Assembly: GCF_003574355.1 (NCBI RefSeq)
Contig: NZ_QWLB01000021.1
Coordinates: forward strand, 1 to 62,188
DNA: 62,188 bases
Reading direction: 5' to 3'
Source: Meiothermus granaticius NBRC 107808
Lineage (GTDB): Bacteria > Deinococcota > Deinococci > Deinococcales > Thermaceae
Part shown: positions 39,324 through 47,440 of the stretch, one piece after another
Layout: every line of letters begins with the position of its first letter
Numbering within the stretch: position 1 is the stretch's first letter
Program-made: the position numbers and the translations under genes
Notes under the pieces: generated by a model
The model's database searches: none
What the model was told of the DNA's origin: nothing
Seen by the model: only the letters and a program-made list of their open reading frames with translations

Positions 39324-40074
39324 GTTCGTCCTCCAACGCAAGGTCACCGCTGACCACTTTGAGCCGCAGCCTGGCCTTGCCTTCCCCTACCGTGCCGCTC
39401 ACCTTGTGCTTCTCCTGAATGAAGTTCCCCCGAGCCTCGAGGTCCCCGCTGCTGAGCTGACCCACCACCTGTACCGAGCTATTCCGAAAGCAGATCTCGG
39501 CATCCCCGTGGGTCACCTCGAGGCGGTGCTCCCCCTGGGTGAGGACGAGCTGGGCCTCGAGGTCTCCCGAGGCCACCACCAGGTCTACCCCGTGCACCTC
39601 CAGCAGCTTGGCATCCCCGCCGGTAACCCTGCCCCGCACGAAGGGCAGCCCGCTCACCTCGAGGTCTCCCGAGGCCAGCTCCACCTCGAGGCCCCAGCCC
39701 TCGGGCAGGTAGACCACGGGGTCGCGTCCAGTGCTGAAGTCGAAATCCCAGTTGAGGTTCAGGCCCAGAAACTGGGTTGACCCCCGACGGCGAGACCCCG
39801 TGCCGCGGGATAGGACCAGGTCTGGGGCCTGCTCCTGCACCACCACATCCCCCTCTACCCGAGGCTTTTGCAGCCGCCGGTCGAGATGCACTTCGAGGTC
39901 TTCGGAGTCCAGCTGCACCTTGAGCCAGCGTAACCCCGGCAAACCGTCAAGATGCGCCAGCGGAGCCCCAGGAGCGGCCTCGATCTCGGCCAGGGCGTCC
40001 AACAACAAGGCGGCCTCCTCGGGGGTGATCCGGCCCTCCCGGACCAGCCGAATGATGCGTTCGCGTTCGGCCAT
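39310..40074 (-). CDS. YvlB/LiaX-like protein with SHOCT-like N-terminus and an Asp beta-ladder
   Basis: 254 aa. N-terminal module (ERERIIRLVREGRITPEEA), linker, then a repetitive beta domain whose turns carry G-D: SGDLEVSG, GGDAKLLE, SGDLEAQL, HGDAEICF, SGDLEARG, SGDLALED. These match position for position the G-N turns of the paralogue immediately downstream. No secretion signal is visible. Likely envelope-stress related by analogy with YvlB and LiaX. Confidence 0.78.
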   Translation of the reverse strand: MAERERIIRLVREGRITPEEAALLLDALAEIEAAPGAPLAHLDGLPGLRWLKVQLDSEDLEVHLDRRLQKPRVEGDVVVQEQAPDLVLSRGTGSRRRGSTQFLGLNLNWDFDFSTGRDPVVYLPEGWGLEVELASGDLEVSGLPFVRGRVTGGDAKLLEVHGVDLVVASGDLEAQLVLTQGEHRLEVTHGDAEICFRNSSVQVVGQLSSGDLEARGNFIQEKHKVSGTVGEGKARLRLKVVSGDLALEDEHVRA

Positions 40075-40077
40075 GGT

Positions 40078-40278
40078 TCACCTCGAGAGGGGCAGGCTTT
40101 CCCGGACTCCCCGGGCCTGGGGGGGCTCGAGCCACTCCGCCCAGGAACGCAGGGCCTGAGCGACCTGATGGCGCCAAGAGGACTTGGGTAACGACCTCGC
40201 CACCTCAGCCTCGGCCCAAAGAGCATGGGTCTTAGCCTCGGAATAGGATCGGATTTTCTCGAACTCGCTACCCAACAT
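40078..40278 (-). CDS. Small first gene of the SHOCT/ladder operon, unknown function
   Basis: 66 aa, soluble, Trp/Glu/Arg-rich and probably helical (SEFEKIRSYSEAKTHALWAEA). Not recognised. It has an excellent Shine-Dalgarno (GGGAGG) and the strongest promoter in the window just upstream, and ends three bases before the next start. It may be a small regulator or a leader-type protein. Confidence 0.6.
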   Translation of the reverse strand: MLGSEFEKIRSYSEAKTHALWAEAEVARSLPKSSWRHQVAQALRSWAEWLEPPQARGVRESLPLSR

Positions 40279-40298
40279 AATGGCCTCCCTGATTTAGG

Positions 40299-40328
40299 AG
40301 TATAAACCAGAGATTTATATTATGTCAA
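40299..40328 (-). promoter_or_regulatory. Strong sigma-A promoter of the SHOCT/ladder operon
   Basis: Minus strand: perfect TTGACA (40323-40328), 18-bp spacer, TATACT (40299-40304). An inverted repeat TATAAA/TTTATA (40301-40306, 40314-40319) overlaps the -10 and spacer and could be an operator. Confidence 0.7.
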
Positions 40329-40352
40329 GTTGAGTTTTATTTTTTTATAACC

Positions 40353-42116
40353 TCAGCTTGTGGCCTTTTGGATCAGGGCTTCAAAGCGGTTGATCCTCTC
40401 GACCAAGAGGGCAATCCCGCCTTGCCAGAAGGCCTCGGTCTCGAGGTCAAACCCGAAGCGGGCCGCGAGTTCCCCAGCCGGGAACTTACCCACCGAGGCC
40501 AGCAGGTCGTCGTAGCGGGCCACAAAAGCGGGCCCCTCCTGCTGATAGCGGCGGTAGAGGGCTAGCCCAAAGAGCTGTCCGAAGGCGTAGGGGTAGTTGT
40601 AGAAGTTGCTGCCATAGTAGTGGCCCTTCACCGCCCACATATAGGGATGACGGCTGGCCAGCCCCTCGCCGTAGGTGGCATCCTGGGCCTGGACCATGAG
40701 CTCACAAAACTCTTCGGGCGAGAGCTCGCGCGTACGCCGCTGGGCAAACACCGACCGCTCGAAAAGAAAGCGCGAATGGATGTCCACAATCACCTGAGCC
40801 GCCCCTTGCAGGCTGGCCTCGAGCACCACCAACCCCTCGGATTCCGGAAGCGCGGCCAGTGCGGCCTCTACCACCACGGTCTCGTTCATGATGCTGGCCG
40901 TCTCCGCCAGGGTCATCGGTTCGGAGCGCAGCAGGTAGGGCACCCCCCGCAGGCAGTGGTTGTGGTAGGCGTGGCCCAGCTCGTGGGCCATGGTGGAGAC
41001 CGCATCGAAGGAGTCTTCCCAGTTAGTCAGGATGCGTGAGACCCCACCCCCCACTGAGGCGCAATACGCCCCACCCACCTTGCCTCGCCGGGGCGGAGCA
41101 TCTATCCAGCGTTCGGCATAGGCCCGCTGGGCCAGCTCCGCATCGGCAGGGGAAAAGCCGGCCAGGTGCTCGAGGATGAAGCGGCGCCCCTCCTCCCAGC
41201 TCCAACTGCGCCCCCCCTTACCTACCGGGGCCGACAAATCCCACCACTCGAGCCGGGTTTTGCCCAGAGCCCGGGCCTTGGCGGCGAAGTAGCGCCGCCA
41301 CTCCGGAAAGCTGGCCACCATTGCCGCCTGCATGGCCTCGAGGGTCTCGCGGGTGATGCGGTTTTCCACCAGGCTGGGGGCTATGTCATCTTCCCAGCCA
41401 CGCTTGCGGTTGAGCGTGGAGACCTCCCCTTTGTAGCCATTGAGCGCTGCCGCCAGGGGGATCTCATGGGCTTTCCAGGCCGCCAGCTCGGCTTCGTAGG
41501 CCGCCTGGCGCAGCGAAGCGTCCGGGCTGTTGGCCAGGTTGCGCACGGCGGGCATCGGCAGCTCTTTGTCCGCCAGGCGCACCATGATCTGGCTGGTCAG
41601 GTTGCTGTGCAGCTTCACCCATCCCCGGCTCCCCGAAAGGGAGAGCTCTGCGGCCAGGGCCTCCTCGGCCTCGGACATCTGGTGGCGGGCCAACACCTTG
41701 GCTTCTTCCAGCAGGATGCTGTACTCTCCTGCTCCCACCGCACTGGGCTCGAGGCCGGCCAGCCAGGCGACGAAACGGGGGTTCAGCTTTTGAAACTCCA
41801 CGAATCGGAGCTCTAGCTCGGAAAGCTTGGCCTGCGAGGCCGTGTCGCTGCTGTCGGTGTCCACCCGCATGATCAGGTAGTTAAGGAGCGGGGTCAGAGT
41901 CTCGCCGAAAGCGTTGATCCGCTCAATGAGGGTTTCGAATACCTCCCGATCGGTAGGCCGAGCGGGTCTCGCGCCGATCTGATGCTGATCGTATAGGGCT
42001 TTCAGCTCGCCCAGTTGGCGCTCCAGCTCCGCCCAGGCTTGCTGAAACTTCTCCGACTCAAGGCCAGGAAACAGAGGATCGAGGTCCCAACGGGGCAGTT
42101 CGGCTACCGTGCTCAT
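40353..42116 (-). CDS. pepF: Oligoendopeptidase F
   Basis: 587-aa M3B zinc metallopeptidase acting on short peptides in the cytoplasm. The zinc motif HELGH (MAHELGHAYH, about residues 370-378) and downstream Glu region (ETASIMNETVV) are intact. Length is typical of PepF. TATACT six bases before ATG 42116 marks a leaderless start. Confidence 0.93.
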   Translation of the reverse strand: MSTVAELPRWDLDPLFPGLESEKFQQAWAELERQLGELKALYDQHQIGARPARPTDREVFETLIERINAFGETLTPLLNYLIMRVDTDSSDTASQAKLSELELRFVEFQKLNPRFVAWLAGLEPSAVGAGEYSILLEEAKVLARHQMSEAEEALAAELSLSGSRGWVKLHSNLTSQIMVRLADKELPMPAVRNLANSPDASLRQAAYEAELAAWKAHEIPLAAALNGYKGEVSTLNRKRGWEDDIAPSLVENRITRETLEAMQAAMVASFPEWRRYFAAKARALGKTRLEWWDLSAPVGKGGRSWSWEEGRRFILEHLAGFSPADAELAQRAYAERWIDAPPRRGKVGGAYCASVGGGVSRILTNWEDSFDAVSTMAHELGHAYHNHCLRGVPYLLRSEPMTLAETASIMNETVVVEAALAALPESEGLVVLEASLQGAAQVIVDIHSRFLFERSVFAQRRTRELSPEEFCELMVQAQDATYGEGLASRHPYMWAVKGHYYGSNFYNYPYAFGQLFGLALYRRYQQEGPAFVARYDDLLASVGKFPAGELAARFGFDLETEAFWQGGIALLVERINRFEALIQKATS

Positions 42117-42128
42117 CCCCGCAGTATA
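42117..42128 (-). promoter_or_regulatory. Candidate leaderless promoter of pepF
   Basis: Minus-strand TATACT at 42123-42128, six bases before ATG 42116. Confidence 0.45.
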
Positions 42129-42219
42129 CGCTTCCGCCCAGGCCCACCCTGAATGGGCCGGGTGGATCGCGGCCAGGCTGGCCTAACCACCTGCCCGTCT
42201 CGAGCTGCCCAGTGCAAGG

Positions 42220-42678
42220 CTAAAACACCGCGCTGATAAACCCCACCGTAAAACGGGTAAAGGTGTCGCTGCCAACGTACTGGCTGAGCTCGATATAGGG
42301 GGTATAGCCCCGGCTGGGGAACTGGACCCCAGCCGTCAGGATGCCGTAAACGCTACCCCCAAACCGCAGGCGCAGCTCGGAGTCCGCTGTGTAGGCGCTC
42401 AGGCCCACGGCCAAGCCACCCCCTAGGTAGGGGCGCAATAGCAGGTAGATCGGGAGCGGATACAACACCTCACCGCTCAGGAACAGGCCCTGGGGGGCCC
42501 CAAACACCAGTTGCGAGCGAAAATCCACCGGGAAGCCCTCGAGGTATACCCCCAGGTGTCCCATGAAGGACCCGTTGGGGCCATTGCGCACCGACACCCC
42601 AAAGTCCAGCCCGCCCGCCAAGGATAAGCCGGTCAACACCACCAGCAGAGCCATCCCGCGCTGTAGCCCAGACCTCAT
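42220..42678 (-). CDS. Small secreted beta-barrel-like outer-membrane protein
   Basis: 152 aa with a signal peptide (LQRGMALLVVLTGLSLAGG) followed by alternating polar/hydrophobic strands rich in Gly, Tyr and Phe, ending in Phe (FTVGFISAVF), as in outer-membrane barrels. No family recognised. ATG 42678 is chosen over TTG 42696 because TATGGT lies six bases upstream. Confidence 0.65.
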   Translation of the reverse strand: MRSGLQRGMALLVVLTGLSLAGGLDFGVSVRNGPNGSFMGHLGVYLEGFPVDFRSQLVFGAPQGLFLSGEVLYPLPIYLLLRPYLGGGLAVGLSAYTADSELRLRFGGSVYGILTAGVQFPSRGYTPYIELSQYVGSDTFTRFTVGFISAVF

Positions 42679-42690
42679 CCCCCCACCATA
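42679..42690 (-). promoter_or_regulatory. Candidate leaderless promoter of the barrel gene
   Basis: Minus-strand TATGGT at 42685-42690, six bases before ATG 42678. Confidence 0.35.
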
Positions 42691-42744
42691 CCCCAACCTT
42701 GGGGCACGGTGCTGTGAGCGCTTCGCTGAAGGGGCGGTACCTCG

Positions 42745-43434
42745 CTACTTTAGCGCGTCCAGTTCTCGCTTGGCCCGCTCGAGATCGTAGCGGTCGGCGG
42801 CGGTTTTGGGCGCGATGGCCAAGGCGGCTTGATACTGGGCTCGAGCTTCATCCTTTTTGCCCATCTGGGCCAGTACGCCGGCGTACTCGACCCGGTGGAT
42901 GATGGTATTGGGCTCGAGGGCAATGGCCTCCTGGAAGAGGGGAATCACCACATTGCCATTCGCCCCATAGAGCCACCCCACCCCTTTAGACACCAGGGAC
43001 TGGTTCCATAGGGCCAGCGCCACCTTAGCCCCAGCGTGTTTGGGGTTGAGCTTGAGGGTCTTGTCCAGCGCGTCTTTGATGCTGCTGGCCAGCCCCAAGC
43101 TTTCCAAGATTCCCCGGTACTGGGCCAGCCTGCCCTGGGCTCGAGCCAGCTCGAAGTAGGCCTCAGGGCTTTGGGGATCGGACTGAATGGCCTTTTTGGC
43201 CGCCGCCTCGGCTTTGCCAAACCACTCCGCCTTCTCGTTGTCCCGGGCCTGATAGGTGGCGTAAAAGCTAGCGGCCTGCGCCGCGTCCACCCAACCGGCG
43301 GTGTTTGCCTGCTTGATCCCGGCCTCGTAGGCTTCCTGGAACTTGCCATCGGCGATCAGCTTATCCAGCGGCGAGAGGCCCTGAGCCAAAATTGGGGCAG
43401 CACCCAACATGATCCATACAACCAACCACTTCAT
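42745..43434 (-). CDS. Secreted tetratricopeptide-repeat protein
   Basis: 229 aa with a signal peptide (MKWLVVWIMLGAAPILAQG) and about four TPR-like helical pairs (AAKKAIQSDPQSPEAYFELA, IALEPNTIIHRVEYAGVLAQ). Probably periplasmic, binding partner proteins. GGAGGA precedes ATG 43434. Divergent from another TPR protein gene. Confidence 0.75.
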   Translation of the reverse strand: MKWLVVWIMLGAAPILAQGLSPLDKLIADGKFQEAYEAGIKQANTAGWVDAAQAASFYATYQARDNEKAEWFGKAEAAAKKAIQSDPQSPEAYFELARAQGRLAQYRGILESLGLASSIKDALDKTLKLNPKHAGAKVALALWNQSLVSKGVGWLYGANGNVVIPLFQEAIALEPNTIIHRVEYAGVLAQMGKKDEARAQYQAALAIAPKTAADRYDLERAKRELDALK

Positions 43435-43554
43435 GGATGATTCCTCCTGCGGATTGCGCGATCTGATTCTATCTCAAACCCTGAAAAAGCTCTGCCTCAG
43501 CAGGGCCTTTCCCAAGCATGTGCATCTGCGGTCGGGGCGGGCCACCCCACGTGT

Positions 43555-43566
43555 TACACTACGCCC
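43555..43566 (+). promoter_or_regulatory. Candidate leaderless promoter of the TPR-membrane gene
   Basis: TACACT at 43555-43560, six bases before ATG 43567. Confidence 0.45.
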
Positions 43567-45057
43567 ATGGTGGCGTTACGAGCGGTTCTTTTTGCCGTAG
43601 GAATCGCCCTAATTGGAATTACAGCGGCAGCCCCGATGGGGGCCGATGGATATTACGCTCAGTGCCGCGCCCTTTACGAACAGCGGGTGCTCGACAGCGC
43701 ACAGGCCACCTGCGAGCTGGCCCTGACCGCCGATCCCAACCATCTGCCCAGCCAAAAGCTGCTGGCCCGGATCTGGCTCGAGCGCGGCCAGGTAGCCCAG
43801 GCTCAGCCCTACCTGGACCGCATCGTCCAAGCGGCCCCCGAGGATCCCGAGGTGCGCTACCTCGAGGCCAAAGCCGACCTGCTGCAAGGCCGTCCCGCCG
43901 AGGCCTTGAAGATACTGCCGCCCATCCTTTCCACCGAGGTGATCCTGGCCCAGGCCGAGGCCTATGAGGCCCTGGGGCGCTACGAGGAGGCCCTCGAGAC
44001 CTACCGCAAAGCCCCCTCCTCGGTGGAAGCCCGGCTGGGGGCGGCGCGGCTGGCAGAAAAGCTGGGGCGGCCCGCTGAGGCCTTGAGCTGGCTGGGGGAC
44101 AGCCCCGCAGAACAGCTGGCCGAAGCCCGATTGATGTGGCTGAGTGGGCAGACCGAGGCCGCCGCCAAGACCCTCGAGGCAGTGTTGCCCAAGCTGGGGC
44201 CGCTCGAGCCGGACTACACCAAAACCCTGGGGCTCTTAGCGGTTATCTACTACGGCCAAGGCCAGGCCGAAAAAGGTGCCCTGGTGCTGCGCCAGCTCTC
44301 TTCGCGGGTCAGCCTTCCCTCGGCCCTGCTAGCCAAAATCTGGCCCTGGCTGGTGGTGCTCCTGGTTTTTTTGGCCCTGGTGCTCTTCGGCGAGAGCCGG
44401 ATCGAACCCATGCGCACCGTGGAGATGAGCGCCGAGCGGCAGTTTGGGCCCGGCTCGCTATACCTCTGGCTGATCGCTTCTTTGCTGCTCTCCGGCATCC
44501 TGGTGACCCTGCTGGGGCACACCCTCTACGCCAACATCCTGGCCGCCTTTACCCCGGTACAAGCCGACGTGATCCGGCCCGTGTTCTACCTGCTCTATGG
44601 GGCTTTGGCCCTGCTCATAGCCTGGCGTAGCGTGGGGCCAAAGGGGCTCGCCGCCTCCTTGGGGCCACGCAGCACCTGGGTGGAGGGTAGCTGGGCCGGG
44701 TTGGTGCTGCTGGTGCTGCTGGTGCTGTATGGCTATATCGCCAAACCCCTGGGTTTAAGCACCCTCGATGCCCTGTATCCGGTGTTTTTTGGACTGGCGC
44801 TGCTCGAGGTGGTAATCCGGGGTCTGGGGTATAGCTTTCTTCGAGAGCGCTACCGGGAGCTGGCCAGCTTCATGGTGCCGCTGCTCTTTGCCTTAGCGAT
44901 CCCTGGCCCTACCCTCTACTTCTTGCTGGTGAGCATTTTTCTAGGATGGTTGTTCCGTCGCACCCGCGGGGCCCTGGCTGGAGCAGTGGCCTGGGTGGTG
45001 GCGGGGATCATCCTGGCCCTGGTGGGCAACTTACCTTTGATGCGTACCCTGCTCTAA
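43567..45057 (+). CDS. TPR protein with C-terminal multi-span membrane domain (degenerate CPBP-like)
   Basis: 496 aa. Signal peptide or anchor (about 1-22), five or so TPR units (about 25-250), then about eight hydrophobic helices (about 258-496). The membrane part contains LLEVVIRGLGYSFLRER, which resembles the EExxxR motif of CPBP (CAAX-type) intramembrane proteases, but the first Glu pair is E-V and the later His motifs are not seen. So it may be an inactive CPBP relative; the similarity is by eye and tentative. The TPR domain should face the periplasm. Confidence 0.7.
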   Translation: MVALRAVLFAVGIALIGITAAAPMGADGYYAQCRALYEQRVLDSAQATCELALTADPNHLPSQKLLARIWLERGQVAQAQPYLDRIVQAAPEDPEVRYLEAKADLLQGRPAEALKILPPILSTEVILAQAEAYEALGRYEEALETYRKAPSSVEARLGAARLAEKLGRPAEALSWLGDSPAEQLAEARLMWLSGQTEAAAKTLEAVLPKLGPLEPDYTKTLGLLAVIYYGQGQAEKGALVLRQLSSRVSLPSALLAKIWPWLVVLLVFLALVLFGESRIEPMRTVEMSAERQFGPGSLYLWLIASLLLSGILVTLLGHTLYANILAAFTPVQADVIRPVFYLLYGALALLIAWRSVGPKGLAASLGPRSTWVEGSWAGLVLLVLLVLYGYIAKPLGLSTLDALYPVFFGLALLEVVIRGLGYSFLRERYRELASFMVPLLFALAIPGPTLYFLLVSIFLGWLFRRTRGALAGAVAWVVAGIILALVGNLPLMRTLL

Positions 45058-45065
45058 CCTGATCC

Positions 45066-45818
45066 CTAGCCGGTGAACAGCGGTTTGTCGCCGAGCTTCT
45101 CGAGCAAAGCGTGGTTGGTATAGTCCATGCTCACCGGTGTGACCGAGATAAAACCGTTGCTCACCGCCCAGAAATCGGTGCCCTCCTCGAGGACCCCGCT
45201 AGGTTTTCCAGCCACCCAATAATAGGGCCGCCCCTCGGGGTCTTCACGCTCAAACACCGTGTCCTCGTAGCGGCGGGTGGAGAGCCGGGTCAGGCGCACC
45301 CCTTGTGGTGGGCGGTTGGGAAAGTTCACGTTGAGGAGGGTCTGGGGAGGCAGCCCGTGCTCCAGCACCCAACGCGCAATCGGGAGGGCATGTTTCGCCG
45401 CCTCCTCGAATTGGAGTTCATCGGAGGAGGCGTCTAGGCTAAAGGCGATCGAGGGCACCCCGATGCTGGCCCCTTCAATCGCCGCGGCCACCGTGCCGGA
45501 ATGGGTCAGGTCGAGGCCCATGTTCACCCCGATATTGATCCCCGAGACCACCAGATCCGGCCTCCCCAGGATTTGGGACCCCAGCACCACGCAATCGGCG
45601 GGGGTGCCGTCCACCCGGTAAGCGGGGATCTCGCCAAACCCCGCCGAGGCGGTGTGCTTAAAGCGCAGCGGGCGGCGGAAGGTAATGCTGTGTCCGACCC
45701 CAGACTGCTCCACATCAGGAGCTACCACGCTGACCTCGCCCAGCGCGCGCAGGGCCAAGGCTAAGGCCTTGATACCGGGGGAGAAGATGCCATCGTCGTT
45801 GGAAACTAGAATGTGCAT
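45066..45818 (-). CDS. surE: 5'/3'-nucleotidase SurE
   Basis: 250-aa metal-dependent nucleotide phosphatase. Signatures: MHILVSNDDGIFSPGI with the metal-binding Asp pair at 8-9, PDVEQSGVGHSIT, VSGINIGVNMGLDLTHSGTV and VTPVSMDYTNH. Removes phosphate from nucleoside monophosphates, and surE mutants show stationary-phase survival defects. ATG 45818 is preceded by TAGACT seven bases upstream. Confidence 0.95.
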   Translation of the reverse strand: MHILVSNDDGIFSPGIKALALALRALGEVSVVAPDVEQSGVGHSITFRRPLRFKHTASAGFGEIPAYRVDGTPADCVVLGSQILGRPDLVVSGINIGVNMGLDLTHSGTVAAAIEGASIGVPSIAFSLDASSDELQFEEAAKHALPIARWVLEHGLPPQTLLNVNFPNRPPQGVRLTRLSTRRYEDTVFEREDPEGRPYYWVAGKPSGVLEEGTDFWAVSNGFISVTPVSMDYTNHALLEKLGDKPLFTG

Positions 45819-45831
45819 GGGAAATAGTCTA
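45819..45831 (-). promoter_or_regulatory. Candidate leaderless promoter of surE
   Basis: Minus-strand TAGACT at 45826-45831, seven bases before ATG 45818. Confidence 0.4.
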
Positions 45832-45882
45832 ACCCCCAACCCACAAGGCGCCCCGCCTCATGAGGTCTCGAGGCCCCTCAGA

Positions 45883-46974
45883 TCAGCTTTTGGCGTTCGG
45901 CTTTGGGCGCTTGGGGGCGACCATCTGGGGTTTAGCCCTTGCCGGGCGCATCCTCGAGTCATCCAAGCCAAAGCCTAAAGTGCCAAAAACCTGCCCGGTA
46001 GTGGGCTCGATCAGGTTGCGGTGATCTCGGTACAGCCGGGGGGTCTTCCAAAGATAAAAAAGCGCCTTCCAATGCGGAAGCTCATTGTAACGCTCAGGCC
46101 AGAGTTTCTTGATTTCAGCGGCCACTCGAGCCGCGTATTTGGGGGAGAGCACCGGAAAGACATGGTGTTCGATGTGCAATCCAAAGCCCAAGGTGAGCCA
46201 CTCGAGCCAACCCGGGTTCCTCACGGTAAGGCTGTTCATCAAGGGGTCGTTGGTCTCCGTGATGGGGTTCAAAAGGTGGTTGGTGGCAATAAAGCTCATG
46301 GCCATAAAGTTGGCCCCCAGCAGAGGCAACAGGTAGATGAATACAAAGTTGAGCGGCCCCACCCAAAAGAGCACCCCAAGCCAGACCAGCGGCGGCAGGA
46401 TGGCCTGGAACAGCACCACCCGGCGCTCAGCCGGTTTGAACTCGGGAAGAAAGCGCCGCAGCATCTGGGTGGCATGAAAGGTAAACCAGAAAGTGAAGGA
46501 GAAGAACAAGAAAGCACTGCGCAAGGCTGGGGCTTGCTTGAACAACCACTTAACCACTGGGCGCTGCACCGCGGATTCCAAGGCCCCCATGGCATCGGGG
46601 TCATCGTGGGGGTGCTGGGTCTGGCCGTGGTGCTCCACGTTATGCCATTTGCGCCACAAGCGGGCCCCCACCATCAAGGGCATAAAGGCCAGGGTGCCGC
46701 TGATCGAGCGCAGGAGGGGGTTCTTGGTTACCGCCCCATGCAAAATCTCATGGGCCAGAAACCCCATCCCGATGAAGGCATAGGCTATTCCCACAGACAG
46801 GAGCAGCTTGAGGGCCACGTAAGGGGTGATCAGGATGCCCCAGGTGCACAGCCCGAACAGGGTTAAAAATATCGGCAAATAGATCATTCGAGCCGGTACC
46901 GGCTCAAAGTAGTGGCGGGGTAGGCGGGCCTTGAGGGCTTTGGTGTACTCGCGTAGGTGTTGCTCTTCCGTCAT
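45883..46974 (-). CDS. Membrane fatty acid desaturase
   Basis: 363-aa di-iron acyl-lipid desaturase. Three His boxes: HEILH (75-79), HNVEHH (111-116) and HIEHH near residue 268. Four or more hydrophobic helices. It introduces double bonds into membrane lipid acyl chains, adjusting fluidity; the cold-shock gene lies just upstream on the same strand. TTCTCCT on the plus strand gives an AGGAG site before ATG 46974, so this message has a leader. Confidence 0.88.
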   Translation of the reverse strand: MTEEQHLREYTKALKARLPRHYFEPVPARMIYLPIFLTLFGLCTWGILITPYVALKLLLSVGIAYAFIGMGFLAHEILHGAVTKNPLLRSISGTLAFMPLMVGARLWRKWHNVEHHGQTQHPHDDPDAMGALESAVQRPVVKWLFKQAPALRSAFLFFSFTFWFTFHATQMLRRFLPEFKPAERRVVLFQAILPPLVWLGVLFWVGPLNFVFIYLLPLLGANFMAMSFIATNHLLNPITETNDPLMNSLTVRNPGWLEWLTLGFGLHIEHHVFPVLSPKYAARVAAEIKKLWPERYNELPHWKALFYLWKTPRLYRDHRNLIEPTTGQVFGTLGFGLDDSRMRPARAKPQMVAPKRPKPNAKS

Positions 46975-47093
46975 GCTGCTTCTCCTGAGTCGGGTTTGGG
47001 GCTTGTCGGGCAGTATACCTGAGAACTTCAGGGAGTTTTGCTTGTACCGTGTACAGACTCGAGCCCAGGCCTCGGTATAGGGATAAACGAGAA

Positions 47094-47117
47094 CGGCTCC
47101 CGCTCGAGCGAGAGCCG
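47094..47117 (-). terminator. Terminator of the cold-shock gene
   Basis: An 11-bp stem with one mismatch spans 47094-47117; on the minus strand it is followed by TTCTCGTTTAT, 19 bases after the stop. Confidence 0.65.
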
Positions 47118-47135
47118 CCCTAAAGTTAACTGGCT

Positions 47136-47342
47136 TTAAGCTTTCTTGACGTTCTTGGCCTGGGGTCCCTTGCCATTCTTGCCCGGCTCAATCTCAAACT
47201 CCACCACGTCACCCTCGTTGAGCGAACGGTAGCCGCTGCTCTGGATGGCGGTGAAGTGAACGAATACATCCGGACCACCGTCCTGAGCAATGAAGCCATA
47301 GCCCTTTTCAGCGTTGAACCATTTGACCGTACCTTTGTTCAT
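47136..47342 (-). CDS. csp: Cold-shock protein
   Basis: 68-aa OB-fold RNA chaperone of the CspA family, with RNP1 KGYGFIAQ and RNP2 VFVHFTAI. It melts RNA secondary structure and is usually induced by cold. AGGAG precedes ATG 47342. Its leader contains a terminator-like hairpin (47363-47383). Confidence 0.96.
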   Translation of the reverse strand: MNKGTVKWFNAEKGYGFIAQDGGPDVFVHFTAIQSSGYRSLNEGDVVEFEIEPGKNGKGPQAKNVKKA

Positions 47343-47362
47343 GCACTACTCCTGATGTCCTT

Positions 47363-47383
47363 CAAAAAACCCGCTGGTTTTTG
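47363..47383 (-). terminator. Terminator-like hairpin in the csp leader / after ilvA
   Basis: On the minus strand CAAAAACC-AGCG-GGTTTTTTG. The stem ends in six T and lies 20 bases before the csp start and about 60 bases after the ilvA stop. It may end ilvA transcription or attenuate csp. Confidence 0.45.
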
Positions 47384-47394
47384 GGGGACAATGG

Positions 47395-47424
47395 AGCCTA
47401 GCACGGCAGACCAGGGAAAGTCAA
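47395..47424 (-). promoter_or_regulatory. Candidate csp promoter upstream of the leader hairpin
   Basis: Minus strand TTGACT (47419-47424), 18-bp spacer, TAGGCT (47395-47400), giving a leader of about 45-50 nt that includes the hairpin. Confidence 0.45.
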
Positions 47425-47440
47425 ATCCCCCGGAGTGGGG

